Below are positions 24,350 through 36,925 of a DNA stretch of 52,102 nucleotides, in pieces. The notes under the pieces were generated by a model. The model saw only the letters and a list, made by a program, of their open reading frames with translations, searched no databases and was not told where the DNA came from. The stretch's first letter is position 1; each line of letters starts with the position of its first letter. The position numbers and the translations under genes were made by a program. This stretch comes from Hyaloperonospora brassicae. Taxonomy: Eukaryota > Oomycota > Peronosporomycetes > Peronosporales > Peronosporaceae. The stretch lies in contig CANTFL010000027.1 of assembly GCA_947650285.1 (NCBI GenBank), forward strand, positions 1 through 52,102, written 5' to 3'.

Positions 24350-24896
24350 CGCTTTTGCCACGCTGGTTTGGTGGTCGTCTAATTATGGTGGAGGTTGCAC
24401 AGCTCGAACGAATTGCTTGTTGATTCCGTTTCTCATTTACACGACGTTCTACTACGGCAGTGTTCGATGGGATACGGGGCGAGACGGACCACGACGGATC
24501 TCTTGCGTAGTAGAACCCGTGCTTCGCGATACATCGATGAACATGTGTTGGTATGCATGGACATCTGATGCTTCGTTTGACCGAAAGCTAAGTCACGCAT
24601 CGAGGCGCGCAAAGATGCGTTCATCTTGGTTCAATTGTGACAGCCGCCTCATCGAGTCGGGCTAATATACGATCCGAGCCGTTTGTCACTGGTTTCGAGT
24701 CGATGTCAAATCCAAGAAGCGAACACGGCATCTTGTGCGAGTCTCCACAGCGTGGTTGGTACAGACATTGGACAAGCGTATGGAGATGTCGCACGTGATC
24801 TTGCTGCCTGGGACGGCGTGCTGTCAGGCAACATGTTTTGCTTACCACGCTAAGCTTTGCGTGTTCGGACATGGGGGCGGTAGTAAAGCGAGTCGC

Positions 24897-24993
24897 GCCT
24901 GTGTGGCTCAGTGGCAGAGCATCTGTCTTGTAAACAGAAGGTCCCCGGTTCAATCCCGGCAGAAGGTCCCCGGTTCAATCCCGGGCGGAGGCA
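24897..24993 (+). tRNA. tRNA-Thr(TGT)-like L4, 25-nt duplication
   Basis: 97-nt form. Its upstream type A spacer variant (TTACCACGC) matches that of R20. Confidence 0.75.
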
Positions 24994-25543
24994 CGCTTTT
25001 GCCACGCTGGTTTGGTGGTCGTCTAATTATGGTGGAGGTTGCACAGCTCGAACGAATTGCTTGTTGACTTCCGTTTCTCATTTACACGACGTTCTACTGC
25101 GGCAGTGTTCGATGGAATACGGGGCGAGACGGACCACGACGGATCTCTTGCGTAGTAGAACCCGTGCTTCGCGATACATCGATGAACATGTGTTGGTATG
25201 CATGGACATCTGATGCTTCGTTTGACCGAAAGCTAAGTCACGCATCGAGGCGCGCAAAGATGCGTTCATCTTGGTTCAATTGTGACAGTCCGCCTCATCG
25301 GGTCGGGCTAGTAGACGATCCGAGCCGTTTGTCACTGGTTTCGAGTCGATGTCAAATCCAAGAAGCGAACACGGCATCTTGTGCGAGTCTCCACAGCGTG
25401 GTTGGTACAGACATTGAGACGAGTGTATGGAGATGTCGCACGTGAGCTTGCTGCCTGGACTGTGTGCTGTCAGGCAACTTGTTTTGACGTGGCTCGCTAA
25501 GCTTTGCGTGTTGAAACATGGAGGCGGTAGTAAAGCGAGTCGC

Positions 25544-25640
25544 GCCTGTGTGGCTCAGTGGCAGAGCATCTGTCTTGTAAACAGAAGGTCCCCGGTTCAA
25601 TCCCGGCAGAAGGTCCCCGGTTCAATCCCGGGCGGAGGCA
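25544..25640 (+). tRNA. tRNA-Thr(TGT)-like L5, 25-nt duplication
   Basis: 97-nt form. First left-arm copy of the long type B spacer block; mirror symmetry with the right arm breaks down here. Confidence 0.75.
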
Positions 25641-26187
25641 CGCTTTTGCCACGCTGGTTTGGTGGCCGTCTGATTACGGTGGAGATTGCACAGCTCGAAC
25701 GAATTGCTTGTTACTTCCGTTTCTCATTTACACGACGTTCTACTGCGGCAGTGTTGGATGGAATACGGGGCGAGACGGACCACGACGGATCTCTTGCGTA
25801 GTAGAACCCGCGCTTCGCGATACATCGATGAACATGTGTTGGTATGCATGGACATCTGATGCTTCGTTTGACCGAAAGCTAAGTCACGCATCGAGGCGCG
25901 CAAAGATGCGTTCATCTTGGTTCAATTGTGACGTCCGCCTCATGGGGTCGGGCTGGTAGACGATCCGAGCCGTTTGTCACTGGTTTCGAGTCGATGTCAA
26001 ATCCAAGAAGCGATCACCGCATCTTGTGCGAGTCTCCACAGCGTGGTTGGTACAGACGTGAGACGAGTATATGGAGATGTCGCACGTGAGCTTGCTGCCT
26101 GGACTGTGTGCTGTCAGGCAACTTGTTTTGACGTGGCTCGCTAAGCTTTGCGTGTTGAAACATGGAGGCGGTAGTAAAGCGAGTCGC

Positions 26188-26284
26188 GCCTGTGTGGCTC
26201 AGTGGCAGAGCATCTGTCTTGTAAACAGAAGGTCCCCGGTTCAATCCCGGCAGAAGGTCCCCGGTTCAATCCCGGGCGGAGGCA
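26188..26284 (+). tRNA. tRNA-Thr(TGT)-like L6, 25-nt duplication
   Basis: 97-nt form in a 644 bp unit nearly identical to the next two. Confidence 0.75.
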
Positions 26285-26831
26285 CGCTTTTGCCACGCTG
26301 GTTTGGTGGCCGTCTGATTACGGTGGAGATTGCACAGCTCGAACGAATTGCTTGTTACTTCCGTTTCTCATTTACACGACGTTCTACTGCGGCAGTGTTC
26401 GATGGAATACGGGGCGAGACGGACCACGACGGATCTCTTGCGTAGTAGAACCCGCGCTTCGCGATACATCGATGAACATGTGTTGGTATGCATGGACATC
26501 TGATGCTTCGTTTGACCGAAAGCTAAGTCACGCATCGAGGCGCGCAAAGATGCGTTCATCTTGGTTCAATTGTGACGTCCGCCTCATGGGGTCGGGCTGG
26601 TAGACGATCCGAGCCGTTTGTCACTGGTTTCGAGTCGATGTCAAATCCAAGAAGCGATCACCGCATCTTGTGCGAGTCTCCACAGCGTGGTTGGTACAGA
26701 CGTGAGACGAGTATATGGAGATGTCGCACGTGAGCTTGCTGCCTGGACTGTGTGCTGTCAGGCAACTTGTTTTGACGTGGCTCGCTAAGCTTTGCGTGTT
26801 GAAACATGGAGGCGGTAGTAAAGCGAGTCGC

Positions 26832-26928
26832 GCCTGTGTGGCTCAGTGGCAGAGCATCTGTCTTGTAAACAGAAGGTCCCCGGTTCAATCCCGGCAGAAG
26901 GTCCCCGGTTCAATCCCGGGCGGAGGCA
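26832..26928 (+). tRNA. tRNA-Thr(TGT)-like L7, 25-nt duplication
   Basis: 97-nt form; the following spacer reads GGTCGTCTAATTACGG rather than GGCCGTCTGATTACGG. Confidence 0.75.
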
Positions 26929-27475
26929 CGCTTTTGCCACGCTGGTTTGGTGGTCGTCTAATTACGGTGGAGATTGCACAGCTCGAACGAATTGCTTGTT
27001 ACTTCCGTTTCTCATTTACACGACGTTCTACTGCGGCAGTGTTCGATGGAATACGGGGCGAGACGGACCACGACGGATCTCTTGCGTAGTAGAACCCGCG
27101 CTTCGCGATACATCGATGAACATGTGTTGGTATGCATGGACATCTGATGCTTCGTTTGACCGAAAGCTAAGTCACGCATCGAGGCGCGCAAAGATGCGTT
27201 CATCTTGGTTCAATTGTGACGTCCGCCTCATGGGGTCGGGCTGGTAGACGATCCGAGCCGTTTGTCACTGGTTTCGAGTCGATGTCAAATCCAAGAAGCG
27301 ATCACCGCATCTTGTGCGAGTCTCCACAGCGTGGTTGGTACAGACGTGAGACGAGTATATGGAGATGTCGCACGTGAGCTTGCTGCCTGGACTGTGTGCT
27401 GTCAGGCAACTTGTTTTGACGTGGCTCGCTAAGCTTTGCGTGTTGAAACATGGAGGCGGTAGTAAAGCGAGTCGC

Positions 27476-27572
27476 GCCTGTGTGGCTCAGTGGCAGAGCA
27501 TCTGTCTTGTAAACAGAAGGTCCCCGGTTCAATCCCGGCAGAAGGTCCCCGGTTCAATCCCGGGCGGAGGCA
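27476..27572 (+). tRNA. tRNA-Thr(TGT)-like L8, 25-nt duplication
   Basis: 97-nt form, last of the run L4-L8 of duplicated copies. Confidence 0.75.
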
Positions 27573-28119
27573 CGCTTTTGCCACGCTGGTTTGGTGGCCG
27601 TCTGATTACGGTGGAGATTGCACAGCTCGAACGAATTGCTTGTTACTTCCGTTTCTCATTTACACGACGTTCTACTGCGGCAGTGTTCGATGGAATACGG
27701 GGCGAGACGGACCACGACGGATCTCTTGCGTAGTAGAACCCGCGCTTCGCGATACATCGATGAACATGTGTTGGTATGCATGGACATCTGATGCTTCGTT
27801 TGACCGAAAGCTAAGTCACGCATCGAGGCGCGCAAAGATGCGTTCATCTTGGTTCAATTGTGACGTCCGCCTCATGGGGTCGGGCTGGTAGACGATCCGA
27901 GCCGTTTGTCACTGGTTTCGAGTCGATGTCAAATCCAAGAAGCGATCACCGCATCTTGTGCGAGTCTCCACAGCGTGGTTGGTACAGACGTGAGACGAGT
28001 GTATGGAGATGTCGCACGTGAGCTTGCTGCCTGGACTGTGTGCTGTCAGGCAACTTGTTTTGACGTGGCTCGCTAAGCTTTGCGTGTTGAAACATGGAGG
28101 CGGTAGTAAAGCGAGTCGC

Positions 28120-28198
28120 GCCTGTGTGGCTCAGTGGCAGAGCATCTGTCTTGTAAAAACCCGGCAGAAGGTCCCCGGTTCAATCCCGGGCGGAGGCA
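28120..28198 (+). pseudogene. tRNA-Thr-like L9, rearranged (79 nt)
   Basis: After the anticodon loop the sequence reads TTGTAAAAACCCGGCAGAAGG. It can be derived from the 97-nt form by loss of about 20 nt and gain of two A. The 3' side of the anticodon stem no longer adjoins the loop, so a cloverleaf is unlikely. Confidence 0.8.
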
Positions 28199-28745
28199 CG
28201 CTTTTGCCACGCTGGTTTGGTGGCCGTCTGATTACGGTGGAGATTGCACAGCTCGAACGAATTGCTTGTTACTTCCGTTTCTCATTTACACGACGTTCTA
28301 CTGCGGCAGTGTTCGATGGAATACGGGGCGAGACGGACCACGACGGATCTCTTGCGTAGTAGAACCCGCGCTTCGCGATACATCGATGAACATGTGTTGG
28401 TATGCATGGACATCTGATGCTTCGTTTGACCGAAAGCTAAGTCACGCATCGAGGCGCGCAAAGATGCGTTCATCTTGGTTCAATTGTGACGTCCGCCTCA
28501 TGGGGTCGGGCTGGTAGACGATCCGAGCCGTTTGTCACTGGTTTCGAGTCGATGTCAAATCCAAGAAGCGATCACCGCATCTTGTGCGAGTCTCCACAGC
28601 GTGGTTGGTACAGACGTGAGACGAGTATATGGAGATGTCGCACGTGAGCTTGCTGCCTGGACTGTGTGCTGTCAGGCAACTTGTTTTGACGTGGCTCGCT
28701 AAGCTTTGCGTGTTGAAACATGGAGGCGGTAGTAAAGCGAGTCGC

Positions 28746-28817
28746 GCCTGTGTGGCTCAGTGGCAGAGCATCTGTCTTGTAAACAGAAGGTCCCCGGTTC
28801 AATCCCGGGCGGAGGCA
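28746..28817 (+). tRNA. tRNA-Thr(TGT)-like L10, 72 nt
   Basis: Intact length, consensus form. Confidence 0.85.
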
Positions 28818-29364
28818 CGCTTTTGCCACGCTGGTTTGGTGGTCGTCTAATTACGGTGGAGATTGCACAGCTCGAACGAATTGCTTGTTACTTCCGTTTC
28901 TCATTTACACGACGTTCTACTGCGGCAGTGTTCGATGGAATACGGGGCGAGACGGACCACGACGGATCTCTTGCGTAGTAGAACCCGCGCTTCGCGATAC
29001 ATCGATGAACATGTGTTGGTATGCATGGACATCTGATGCTTCGTTTGACCGAAAGCTAAGTCACGCATCGAGGCGCGCAAAGATGCGTTCATCTTGGTTC
29101 AATTGTGACGTCCGCCTCATGGGGTCGGGCTGGTAGACGATCCGAGCCGTTTGTCACTGGTTTCGAGTCGATGTCAAATCCAAGAAGCGATCACCGCATC
29201 TTGTGCGAGTCTCCACAGCGTGGTTGGTACAGACGTGAGACGAGTATATGGAGATGTCGCACGTGAGCTTGCTGCCTGGACTGTGTGCTGTCAGGCAACT
29301 TGTTTTGACGTGGCTCGCTAAGCTTTGCGTGTTGAAACATGGAGGCGGTAGTAAAGCGAGTCGC

Positions 29365-29461
29365 GCCTGTGTGGCTCAGTGGCAGAGCATCTGTCTTGTA
29401 AACAGAAGGTCCCCGGTTCAATCCCGGCAGAAGGTCCCCGGTTCAATCCCGGGCGGAGGCA
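29365..29461 (+). tRNA. tRNA-Thr(TGT)-like L11, 25-nt duplication
   Basis: 97-nt form between two 72-nt copies. Confidence 0.75.
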
Positions 29462-30008
29462 CGCTTTTGCCACGCTGGTTTGGTGGCCGTCTGATTACGG
29501 TGGAGATTGCACAGCTCGAACGAATTGCTTGTTACTTCCGTTTCTCATTTACACGACGTTCTACTGCGGCAGTGTTCGATGGAATACGGGGCGAGACGGA
29601 CCACGACGGATCTCTTGCGTAGTAGAACCCGCGCTTCGCGATACATCGATGAACATGTGTTGGTATGCATGGACATCTGATGCTTCGTTTGACCGAAAGC
29701 TAAGTCACGCATCGAGGCGCGCAAAGATGCGTTCATCTTGGTTCAATTGTGACGTCCGCCTCATGGGGTCGGGCTGGTAGACGATCCGAGCCGTTTGTCA
29801 CTGGTTTCGAGTCGATGTCAAATCCAAGAAGCGATCACCGCATCTTGTGCGAGTCTCCACAGCGTGGTTGGTACAGACGTGAGACGAGTATATGGAGATG
29901 TCGCACGTGAGCTTGCTGCCTGGACTGTGTGCTGTCAGGCAACTTGTTTTGACGTGGCTCGCTAAGCTTTGCGTGTTGAAACATGGAGGCGGTAGTAAAG
30001 CGAGTCGC

Positions 30009-30080
30009 GCCTGTGTGGCTCAGTGGCAGAGCATCTGTCTTGTAAACAGAAGGTCCCCGGTTCAATCCCGGGCGGAGGCA
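30009..30080 (+). tRNA. tRNA-Thr(TGT)-like L12, 72 nt
   Basis: Intact length, consensus form. Confidence 0.85.
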
Positions 30081-30627
30081 CGCTTTTGCCACGCTGGTTT
30101 GGTGGTCGTCTAATTACGGTGGAGATTGCACAGCTCGAACGAATTGCTTGTTACTTCCGTTTCTCATTTACACGACGTTCTACTGCGGCAGTGTTCGATG
30201 GAATACGGGGCGAGACGGACCACGACGGATCTCTTGCGTAGTAGAACCCGCGCTTCGCGATACATCGATGAACATGTGTTGGTATGCATGGACATCTGAT
30301 GCTTCGTTTGACCGAAAGCTAAGTCACGCATCGAGGCGCGCAAAGATGCGTTCATCTTGGTTCAATTGTGACGTCCGCCTCATGGGGTCGGGCTGGTAGA
30401 CGATCCGAGCCGTTTGTCACTGGTTTCGAGTCGATGTCAAATCCAAGAAGCGATCACCGCATCTTGTGCGAGTCTCCACAGCGTGGTTGGTACAGACGTG
30501 AGACGAGTATATGGAGATGTCGCACGTGAGCTTGCTGCCTGGACTGTGTGCTGTCAGGCAACTTGTTTTGACGTGGCTCGCTAAGCTTTGCGTGTTGAAA
30601 CATGGAGGCGGTAGTAAAGCGAGTCGC

Positions 30628-30699
30628 GCCTGTGTGGCTCAGTGGCAGAGCATCTGTCTTGTAAACAGAAGGTCCCCGGTTCAATCCCGGGCGGAGGCA
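30628..30699 (+). tRNA. tRNA-Thr(TGT)-like L13, 72 nt
   Basis: Consensus form. The downstream spacer has extra T residues in GAACATTTGTG (near 30893). Confidence 0.85.
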
Positions 30700-31248
30700 C
30701 GCTTTTGCCACGCTGGTTTGGTGGTCGTCTAATTACGGTGGAGATTGCACAGCTCGAACGTATTGCTTGTTACTTCCGTTTCTCATTTACACGACGTTCT
30801 ACTGCGGCAGTGTTCGATGGAATACGGGGCGAGACGGACCACGACGGATCTCTTGCGTAGTAGAACCCGCGCTTCGCGATACATCGATGAACATTTGTGT
30901 TGGTATGCATGGACATCTGATGCTTCGTTTGACCGAAAGCTAAGTCACGCATCGAGGCGCGCAAAGATGCGTTCATCTTGGTTCAATTGTGACGTCCGCC
31001 TCATGGGGTCGGGCTGGTAGACGATCCGAGCCGTTTGTCACTGGTTTCGAGTCGATGTCAAATCCAAGAAGCGATCACCGCATCTTGTGCGAGTCTCCAC
31101 AGCGTGGTTGGTACAGACGTGAGACGAGTATATGGAGATGTCGCACGTGAGCTTGCTGCCTGGACTGTGTGCTGTCAGGCAACTTGTTTTGACGTGGCTC
31201 GCTAAGCTTTGCGTGTTGAAACATGGAGGCGGTAGTAAAGCGAGTCGC

Positions 31249-31345
31249 GCCTGTGTGGCTCAGTGGCAGAGCATCTGTCTTGTAAACAGAAGGTCCCCGG
31301 TTCAATCCCGGCAGAAGGTCCCCGGTTCAATCCCGGGCGGAGGCA
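31249..31345 (+). tRNA. tRNA-Thr(TGT)-like L14, 25-nt duplication
   Basis: 97-nt form, the innermost duplicated copy of the left arm. Confidence 0.75.
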
Positions 31346-31892
31346 CGCTTTTGCCACGCTGGTTTGGTGGCCGTCTGATTACGGTGGAGATTGCACAGCT
31401 CGAACGAATTGCTTGTTACTTCCGTTTCTCATTTACACGACGTTCTACTGCGGCAGTGTTCGATGGAATACGGGGCGAGACGGACCACGACGGATCTCTT
31501 GCGTAGTAGAACCCGCGCTTCGCGATACATCGATGAACATGTGTTGGTATGCATGGACATCTGATGCTTCGTTTGACCGAAAGCTAAGTCACGCATCGAG
31601 GCGCGCAAAGATGCGTTCATCTTGGTTCCATTGTGACGTCCGCCTCATGGGGTCGGGCTGGTAGACGATCCGAGCCGTTTGTCACTGGTTTCGAGTCGAT
31701 GTCAAATCCAAGAAGCGATCACCGCATCTTGTGCGAGTCTCCACAGCGTGGTTGGTACAGACGTGAGACGAGTATATGGAGATGTCGCACGTGAGCTTGC
31801 TGCCTGGACTGTGTGCTGTCAGGCAACTTGTTTTGACGTGGCTCGCTAAGCTTTGCGTGTTGAAACATGGAGGCGGTAGTAAAGCGAGTCGC

Positions 31893-31964
31893 GCCTGTGT
31901 GGCTCAGTGGCAGAGCATCTGTCTTGTAAACAGAAGGTCCCCGGTTCAATCCCGGGCGGAGGCA
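31893..31964 (+). tRNA. tRNA-Thr(TGT)-like L15, 72 nt
   Basis: Intact length, consensus form. Confidence 0.85.
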
Positions 31965-32511
31965 CGCTTTTGCCACGCTGGTTTGGTGGTCGTCTAATTA
32001 CGGTGGAGATTGCACAGCTCGAACGAATTGCTTGTTACTTCCGTTTCTCATTTACACGACGTTCTACTGCGGCAGTGTTCGATGGAATACGGGGCGAGAC
32101 GGACCACGACGGATCTCTTGCGTAGTAGAACCCGCGCTTCGCGATACATCGATGAACATGTGTTGGTATGCATGGACATCTGATGCTTCGTTTGACCGAA
32201 AGCTAAGTCACGCATCGAGGCGCGCAAAGATGCGTTCATCTTGGTTCAATTGTGACGTCCGCCTCATGGGGTCGGGCTGGTAGACGATCCGAGCCGTTTG
32301 TCACTGGTTTCGAGTCGATGTCAAATCCAAGAAGCGATCACCGCATCTTGTGCGAGTCTCCACAGCGTGGTTGGTACAGACGTGAGACGAGTATATGGAG
32401 ATGTCGCACGTGAGCTTGCTGCCTGGACTGTGTGCTGTCAGGCAACTTGTTTTGACGTGGCTCGCTAAGCTTTGCGTGTTGAAACATGGAGGCGGTAGTA
32501 AAGCGAGTCGC

Positions 32512-32584
32512 GCCTGTGTGGCTCAGTGGCAGAGCATCTGTCTTGTAAACAGAAGGTCCCCGGATTCAATCCCGGGCGGAGGCA
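32512..32584 (+). tRNA. tRNA-Thr(TGT)-like L16, A inserted in T arm
   Basis: 73 nt. An extra A between T stem and loop (CCCCGGATTCAATCC) enlarges the T loop to eight bases and interrupts box B. Probably not functional. Confidence 0.75.
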
Positions 32585-33131
32585 CGCTTTTGCCACGCTG
32601 GTTTGGTGGTCGTCTAATTACGGTGGAGATTGCACAGCTCGAACGAATTGCTTGTTACTTCCGTTTCTCATTTACACGACGTTCTACTGCGGCAGTGTTC
32701 GATGGAATACGGGGCGAGACGGACCACGACGGATCTCTTGCGTAGTAGAACCCGCGCTTCGCGATACATCGATGAACATGTGTTGGTATGCATGGACATC
32801 TGATGCTTCGTTTGACCGAAAGCTAAGTCACGCATCGAGGCGCGCAAAGATGCGTTCATCTTGGTTCCATTGTGACGTCCGCCTCATGGGGTCGGGCTGG
32901 TAGACGATCCGAGCCGTTTGTCACTGGTTTCGAGTCGATGTCAAATCCAAGAAGCGATCACCGCATCTTGTGCGAGTCTCCACAGCGTGGTTGGTACAGA
33001 CGTGAGACGAGTATATGGAGATGTCGCACGTGAGCTTGCTGCCTGGACTGTGTGCTGTCAGGCAACTTGTTTTGACGTGGCTCGCTAAGCTTTGCGTGTT
33101 GAAACATGGAGGCGGTAGTAAAGCGAGTCGC

Positions 33132-33204
33132 GCCTGTGTGGCTCAGTGGCAGAGCATCTGTCTTGTAAACAGAAGGTCCCCGGATTCAATCCCGGGCGGA
33201 GGCA
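33132..33204 (+). tRNA. tRNA-Thr(TGT)-like L17, A inserted in T arm
   Basis: Same T-arm insertion as its left neighbour, so the two units share a recent origin. Downstream spacer reads GAACATTTTGTG near 33396. Confidence 0.75.
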
Positions 33205-33754
33205 CGCTTTTGCCACGCTGGTTTGGTGGTCGTCTAATTACGGTGGAGATTGCACAGCTCGAACGAATTGCTTGTTACTTCCGTTTCTCATTTACACGAC
33301 GTTCTACTGCGGCAGTGTTCGATGGAATACGGGGCGAGACGGACCACGACGGATCTCTTGCGTAGTAGAACCCGCGCTTCGCGATACATCGATGAACATT
33401 TTGTGTTGGTATGCATGGACATCTGATGCTTCGTTTGACCGAAAGCTAAGTCACGCATCGAGGCGCGCAAAGATGCGTTCATCTTGGTTCCATTGTGACG
33501 TCCGCCTCATGGGGTCGGGCTGGTAGACGATCCGAGCCGTTTGTCACTGGTTTCGAGTCGATGTCAAATCCAAGAAGCGATCACCGCATCTTGTGCGAGT
33601 CTCCACAGCGTGGTTGGTACAGACGTGAGACGAGTATATGGAGATGTCGCACGTGAGCTTGCTGCCTGGACTGTGTGCTGTCAGGCAACTTGTTTTGACG
33701 TGGCTCGCTAAGCTTTGCGTGTTGAAACATGGAGGCGGTAGTAAAGCGAGTCGC

Positions 33755-33826
33755 GCCTGTGTGGCTCAGTGGCAGAGCATCTGTCTTGTAAACAGAAGGT
33801 CCCCGGTTCAATCCCGGGCGGAGGCA
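33755..33826 (+). tRNA. tRNA-Thr(TGT)-like L18, 72 nt
   Basis: Consensus form, first of six undisrupted copies running to the centre. Confidence 0.85.
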
Positions 33827-34373
33827 CGCTTTTGCCACGCTGGTTTGGTGGTCGTCTAATTACGGTGGAGATTGCACAGCTCGAACGAATTGCTTGTTAC
33901 TTCCGTTTCTCATTTACACGACGTTCTACTGCGGCAGTGTTGGATGGAATACGGGGCGAGACGGACCACGACGGATCTCTTGCGTAGTAGAACCCGCGCT
34001 TCGCGATACATCGATGAACATGTGTTGGTATGCATGGACATCTGATGCTTCGTTTGACCGAAAGCTAAGTCACGCATCGAGGCGCGCAAAGATGCGTTCA
34101 TCTTGGTTCAATTGTGACGTCCGCCTCATGGGGTCGGGCTGGTAGACGATCCGAGCCGTTTGTCACTGGTTTCGAGTCGATGTCAAATCCAAGAAGCGAT
34201 CACCGCATCTTGTGCGAGTCTCCACAGCGTGGTTGGTACAGACGTGAGACGAGTATATGGAGATGTCGCACGTGAGCTTGCTGCCTGGACTGTGTGCTGT
34301 CAGGCAACTTGTTTTGACGTGGCTCGCTAAGCTTTGCGTGTTGAAACATGGAGGCGGTAGTAAAGCGAGTCGC

Positions 34374-34445
34374 GCCTGTGTGGCTCAGTGGCAGAGCATC
34401 TGTCTTGTAAACAGAAGGTCCCCGGTTCAATCCCGGGCGGAGGCA
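34374..34445 (+). tRNA. tRNA-Thr(TGT)-like L19, 72 nt
   Basis: Consensus form; downstream spacer reads GAACATTGTGTGTTGG near 34638. Confidence 0.85.
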
Positions 34446-34995
34446 CGCTTTTGCCACGCTGGTTTGGTGGTCGTCTAATTACGGTGGAGATTGCACAGCT
34501 CGAACGAATTGCTTGTTACTTCCGTTTCTCATTTACACGACGTTCTACTGCGGCAGTGTTCGATGGAATACGGGGCGAGACGGACCACGACGGATCTCTT
34601 GCGTAGTAGAACCCGCGCTTCGCGATACATCGATGAACATTGTGTGTTGGTATGCATGGACATCTGATGCTTCGTTTGACCGAAAGCTAAGTCACGCATC
34701 GAGGCGCGCAAAGATGCGTTCATCTTGGTTCCATTGTGACGTCCGCCTCATGGGGTCGGGCTGGTAGACGATCCGAGCCGTTTGTCACTGGTTTCGAGTC
34801 GATGTCAAATCCAAGAAGCGATCACCGCATCTTGTGCGAGTCTCCACAGCGTGGTTGGTACAGACGTGAGACGAGTATATGGAGATGTCGCACGTGAGCT
34901 TGCTGCCTGGACTGTGTGCTGTCAGGCAACTTGTTTTGACGTGGCTCGCTAAGCTTTGCGTGTTGAAACATGGAGGCGGTAGTAAAGCGAGTCGC

Positions 34996-35067
34996 GCCTG
35001 TGTGGCTCAGTGGCAGAGCATCTGTCTTGTAAACAGAAGGTCCCCGGTTCAATCCCGGGCGGAGGCA
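34996..35067 (+). tRNA. tRNA-Thr(TGT)-like L20, 72 nt
   Basis: Intact length, consensus form. Confidence 0.85.
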
Positions 35068-35614
35068 CGCTTTTGCCACGCTGGTTTGGTGGTCGTCTAA
35101 TTACGGTGGAGATTGCACAGCTCGAACGAATTGCTTGTTACTTCCGTTTCTCATTTACACGACGTTCTACTGCGGCAGTGTTGGATGGAATACGGGGCGA
35201 GACGGACCACGACGGATCTCTTGCGTAGTAGAACCCGCGCTTCGCGATACATCGATGAACATGTGTTGGTATGCATGGACATCTGATGCTTCGTTTGACC
35301 GAAAGCTAAGTCACGCATCGAGGCGCGCAAAGATGCGTTCATCTTGGTTCAATTGTGACGTCCGCCTCATGGGGTCGGGCTGGTAGACGATCCGAGCCGT
35401 TTGTCACTGGTTTCGAGTCGATGTCAAATCCAAGAAGCGATCACCGCATCTTGTGCGAGTCTCCACAGCGTGGTTGGTACAGACGTGAGACGAGTATATG
35501 GAGATGTCGCACGTGAGCTTGCTGCCTGGACTGTGTGCTGTCAGGCAACTTGTTTTGACGTGGCTCGCTAAGCTTTGCGTGTTGAAACATGGAGGCGGTA
35601 GTAAAGCGAGTCGC

Positions 35615-35686
35615 GCCTGTGTGGCTCAGTGGCAGAGCATCTGTCTTGTAAACAGAAGGTCCCCGGTTCAATCCCGGGCGGAGGCA
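35615..35686 (+). tRNA. tRNA-Thr(TGT)-like L21, 72 nt
   Basis: Intact length, consensus form. Confidence 0.85.
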
Positions 35687-36233
35687 CGCTTTTGCCACGC
35701 TGGTTTGGTGGTCGTCTAATTACGGTGGAGATTGCACAGCTCGAACGAATTGCTTGTTACTTCCGTTTCTCATTTACACGACGTTCTACTGCGGCAGTGT
35801 TGGATGGAATACGGGGCGAGACGGACCACGACGGATCTCTTGCGTAGTAGAACCCGCGCTTCGCGATACATCGATGAACATGTGTTGGTATGCATGGACA
35901 TCTGATGCTTCGTTTGACCGAAAGCTAAGTCACGCATCGAGGCGCGCAAAGATGCGTTCATCTTGGTTCAATTGTGACGTCCGCCTCATGGGGTCGGGCT
36001 GGTAGACGATCCGAGCCGTTTGTCACTGGTTTCGAGTCGATGTCAAATCCAAGAAGCGATCACCGCATCTTGTGCGAGTCTCCACAGCGTGGTTGGTACA
36101 GACGTGAGACGAGTATATGGAGATGTCGCACGTGAGCTTGCTGCCTGGACTGTGTGCTGTCAGGCAACTTGTTTTGACGTGGCTCGCTAAGCTTTGCGTG
36201 TTGAAACATGGAGGCGGTAGTAAAGCGAGTCGC

Positions 36234-36305
36234 GCCTGTGTGGCTCAGTGGCAGAGCATCTGTCTTGTAAACAGAAGGTCCCCGGTTCAATCCCGGGCGG
36301 AGGCA
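36234..36305 (+). tRNA. tRNA-Thr(TGT)-like L22, 72 nt
   Basis: Consensus form; downstream spacer reads GAACATTGTGTTGG near 36498. Confidence 0.85.
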
Positions 36306-36853
36306 CGCTTTTGCCACGCTGGTTTGGTGGTCGTCTAATTACGGTGGAGATTGCACAGCTCGAACGAATTGCTTGTTACTTCCGTTTCTCATTTACACGA
36401 CGTTCTACTGCGGCAGTGTTGGATGGAATACGGGGCGAGACGGACCACGACGGATCTCTTGCGTAGTAGAACCCGCGCTTCGCGATACATCGATGAACAT
36501 TGTGTTGGTATGCATGGACATCTGATGCTTCGTTTGACCGAAAGCTAAGTCACGCATCGAGGCGCGCAAAGATGCGTTCATCTTGGTTCCATTGTGACGT
36601 CCGCCTCATGGGGTCGGGCTGGTAGACGATCCGAGCCGTTTGTCACTGGTTTCGAGTCGATGTCAAATCCAAGAAGCGATCACCGCATCTTGTGCGAGTC
36701 TCCACAGCGTGGTTGGTACAGACGTGAGACGAGTATATGGAGATGTCGCACGTGAGCTTGCTGCCTGGACTGTGTGCTGTCAGGCAACTTGTTTTGACGT
36801 GGCTCGCTAAGCTTTGCGTGTTGAAACATGGAGGCGGTAGTAAAGCGAGTCGC

Positions 36854-36925
36854 GCCTGTGTGGCTCAGTGGCAGAGCATCTGTCTTGTAAACAGAAGGTC
36901 CCCGGTTCAATCCCGGGCGGAGGCA
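36854..36925 (+). tRNA. tRNA-Thr(TGT)-like L23, 72 nt
   Basis: Consensus form, last plus-strand copy, about 340 bp from the palindrome centre. Confidence 0.85.
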
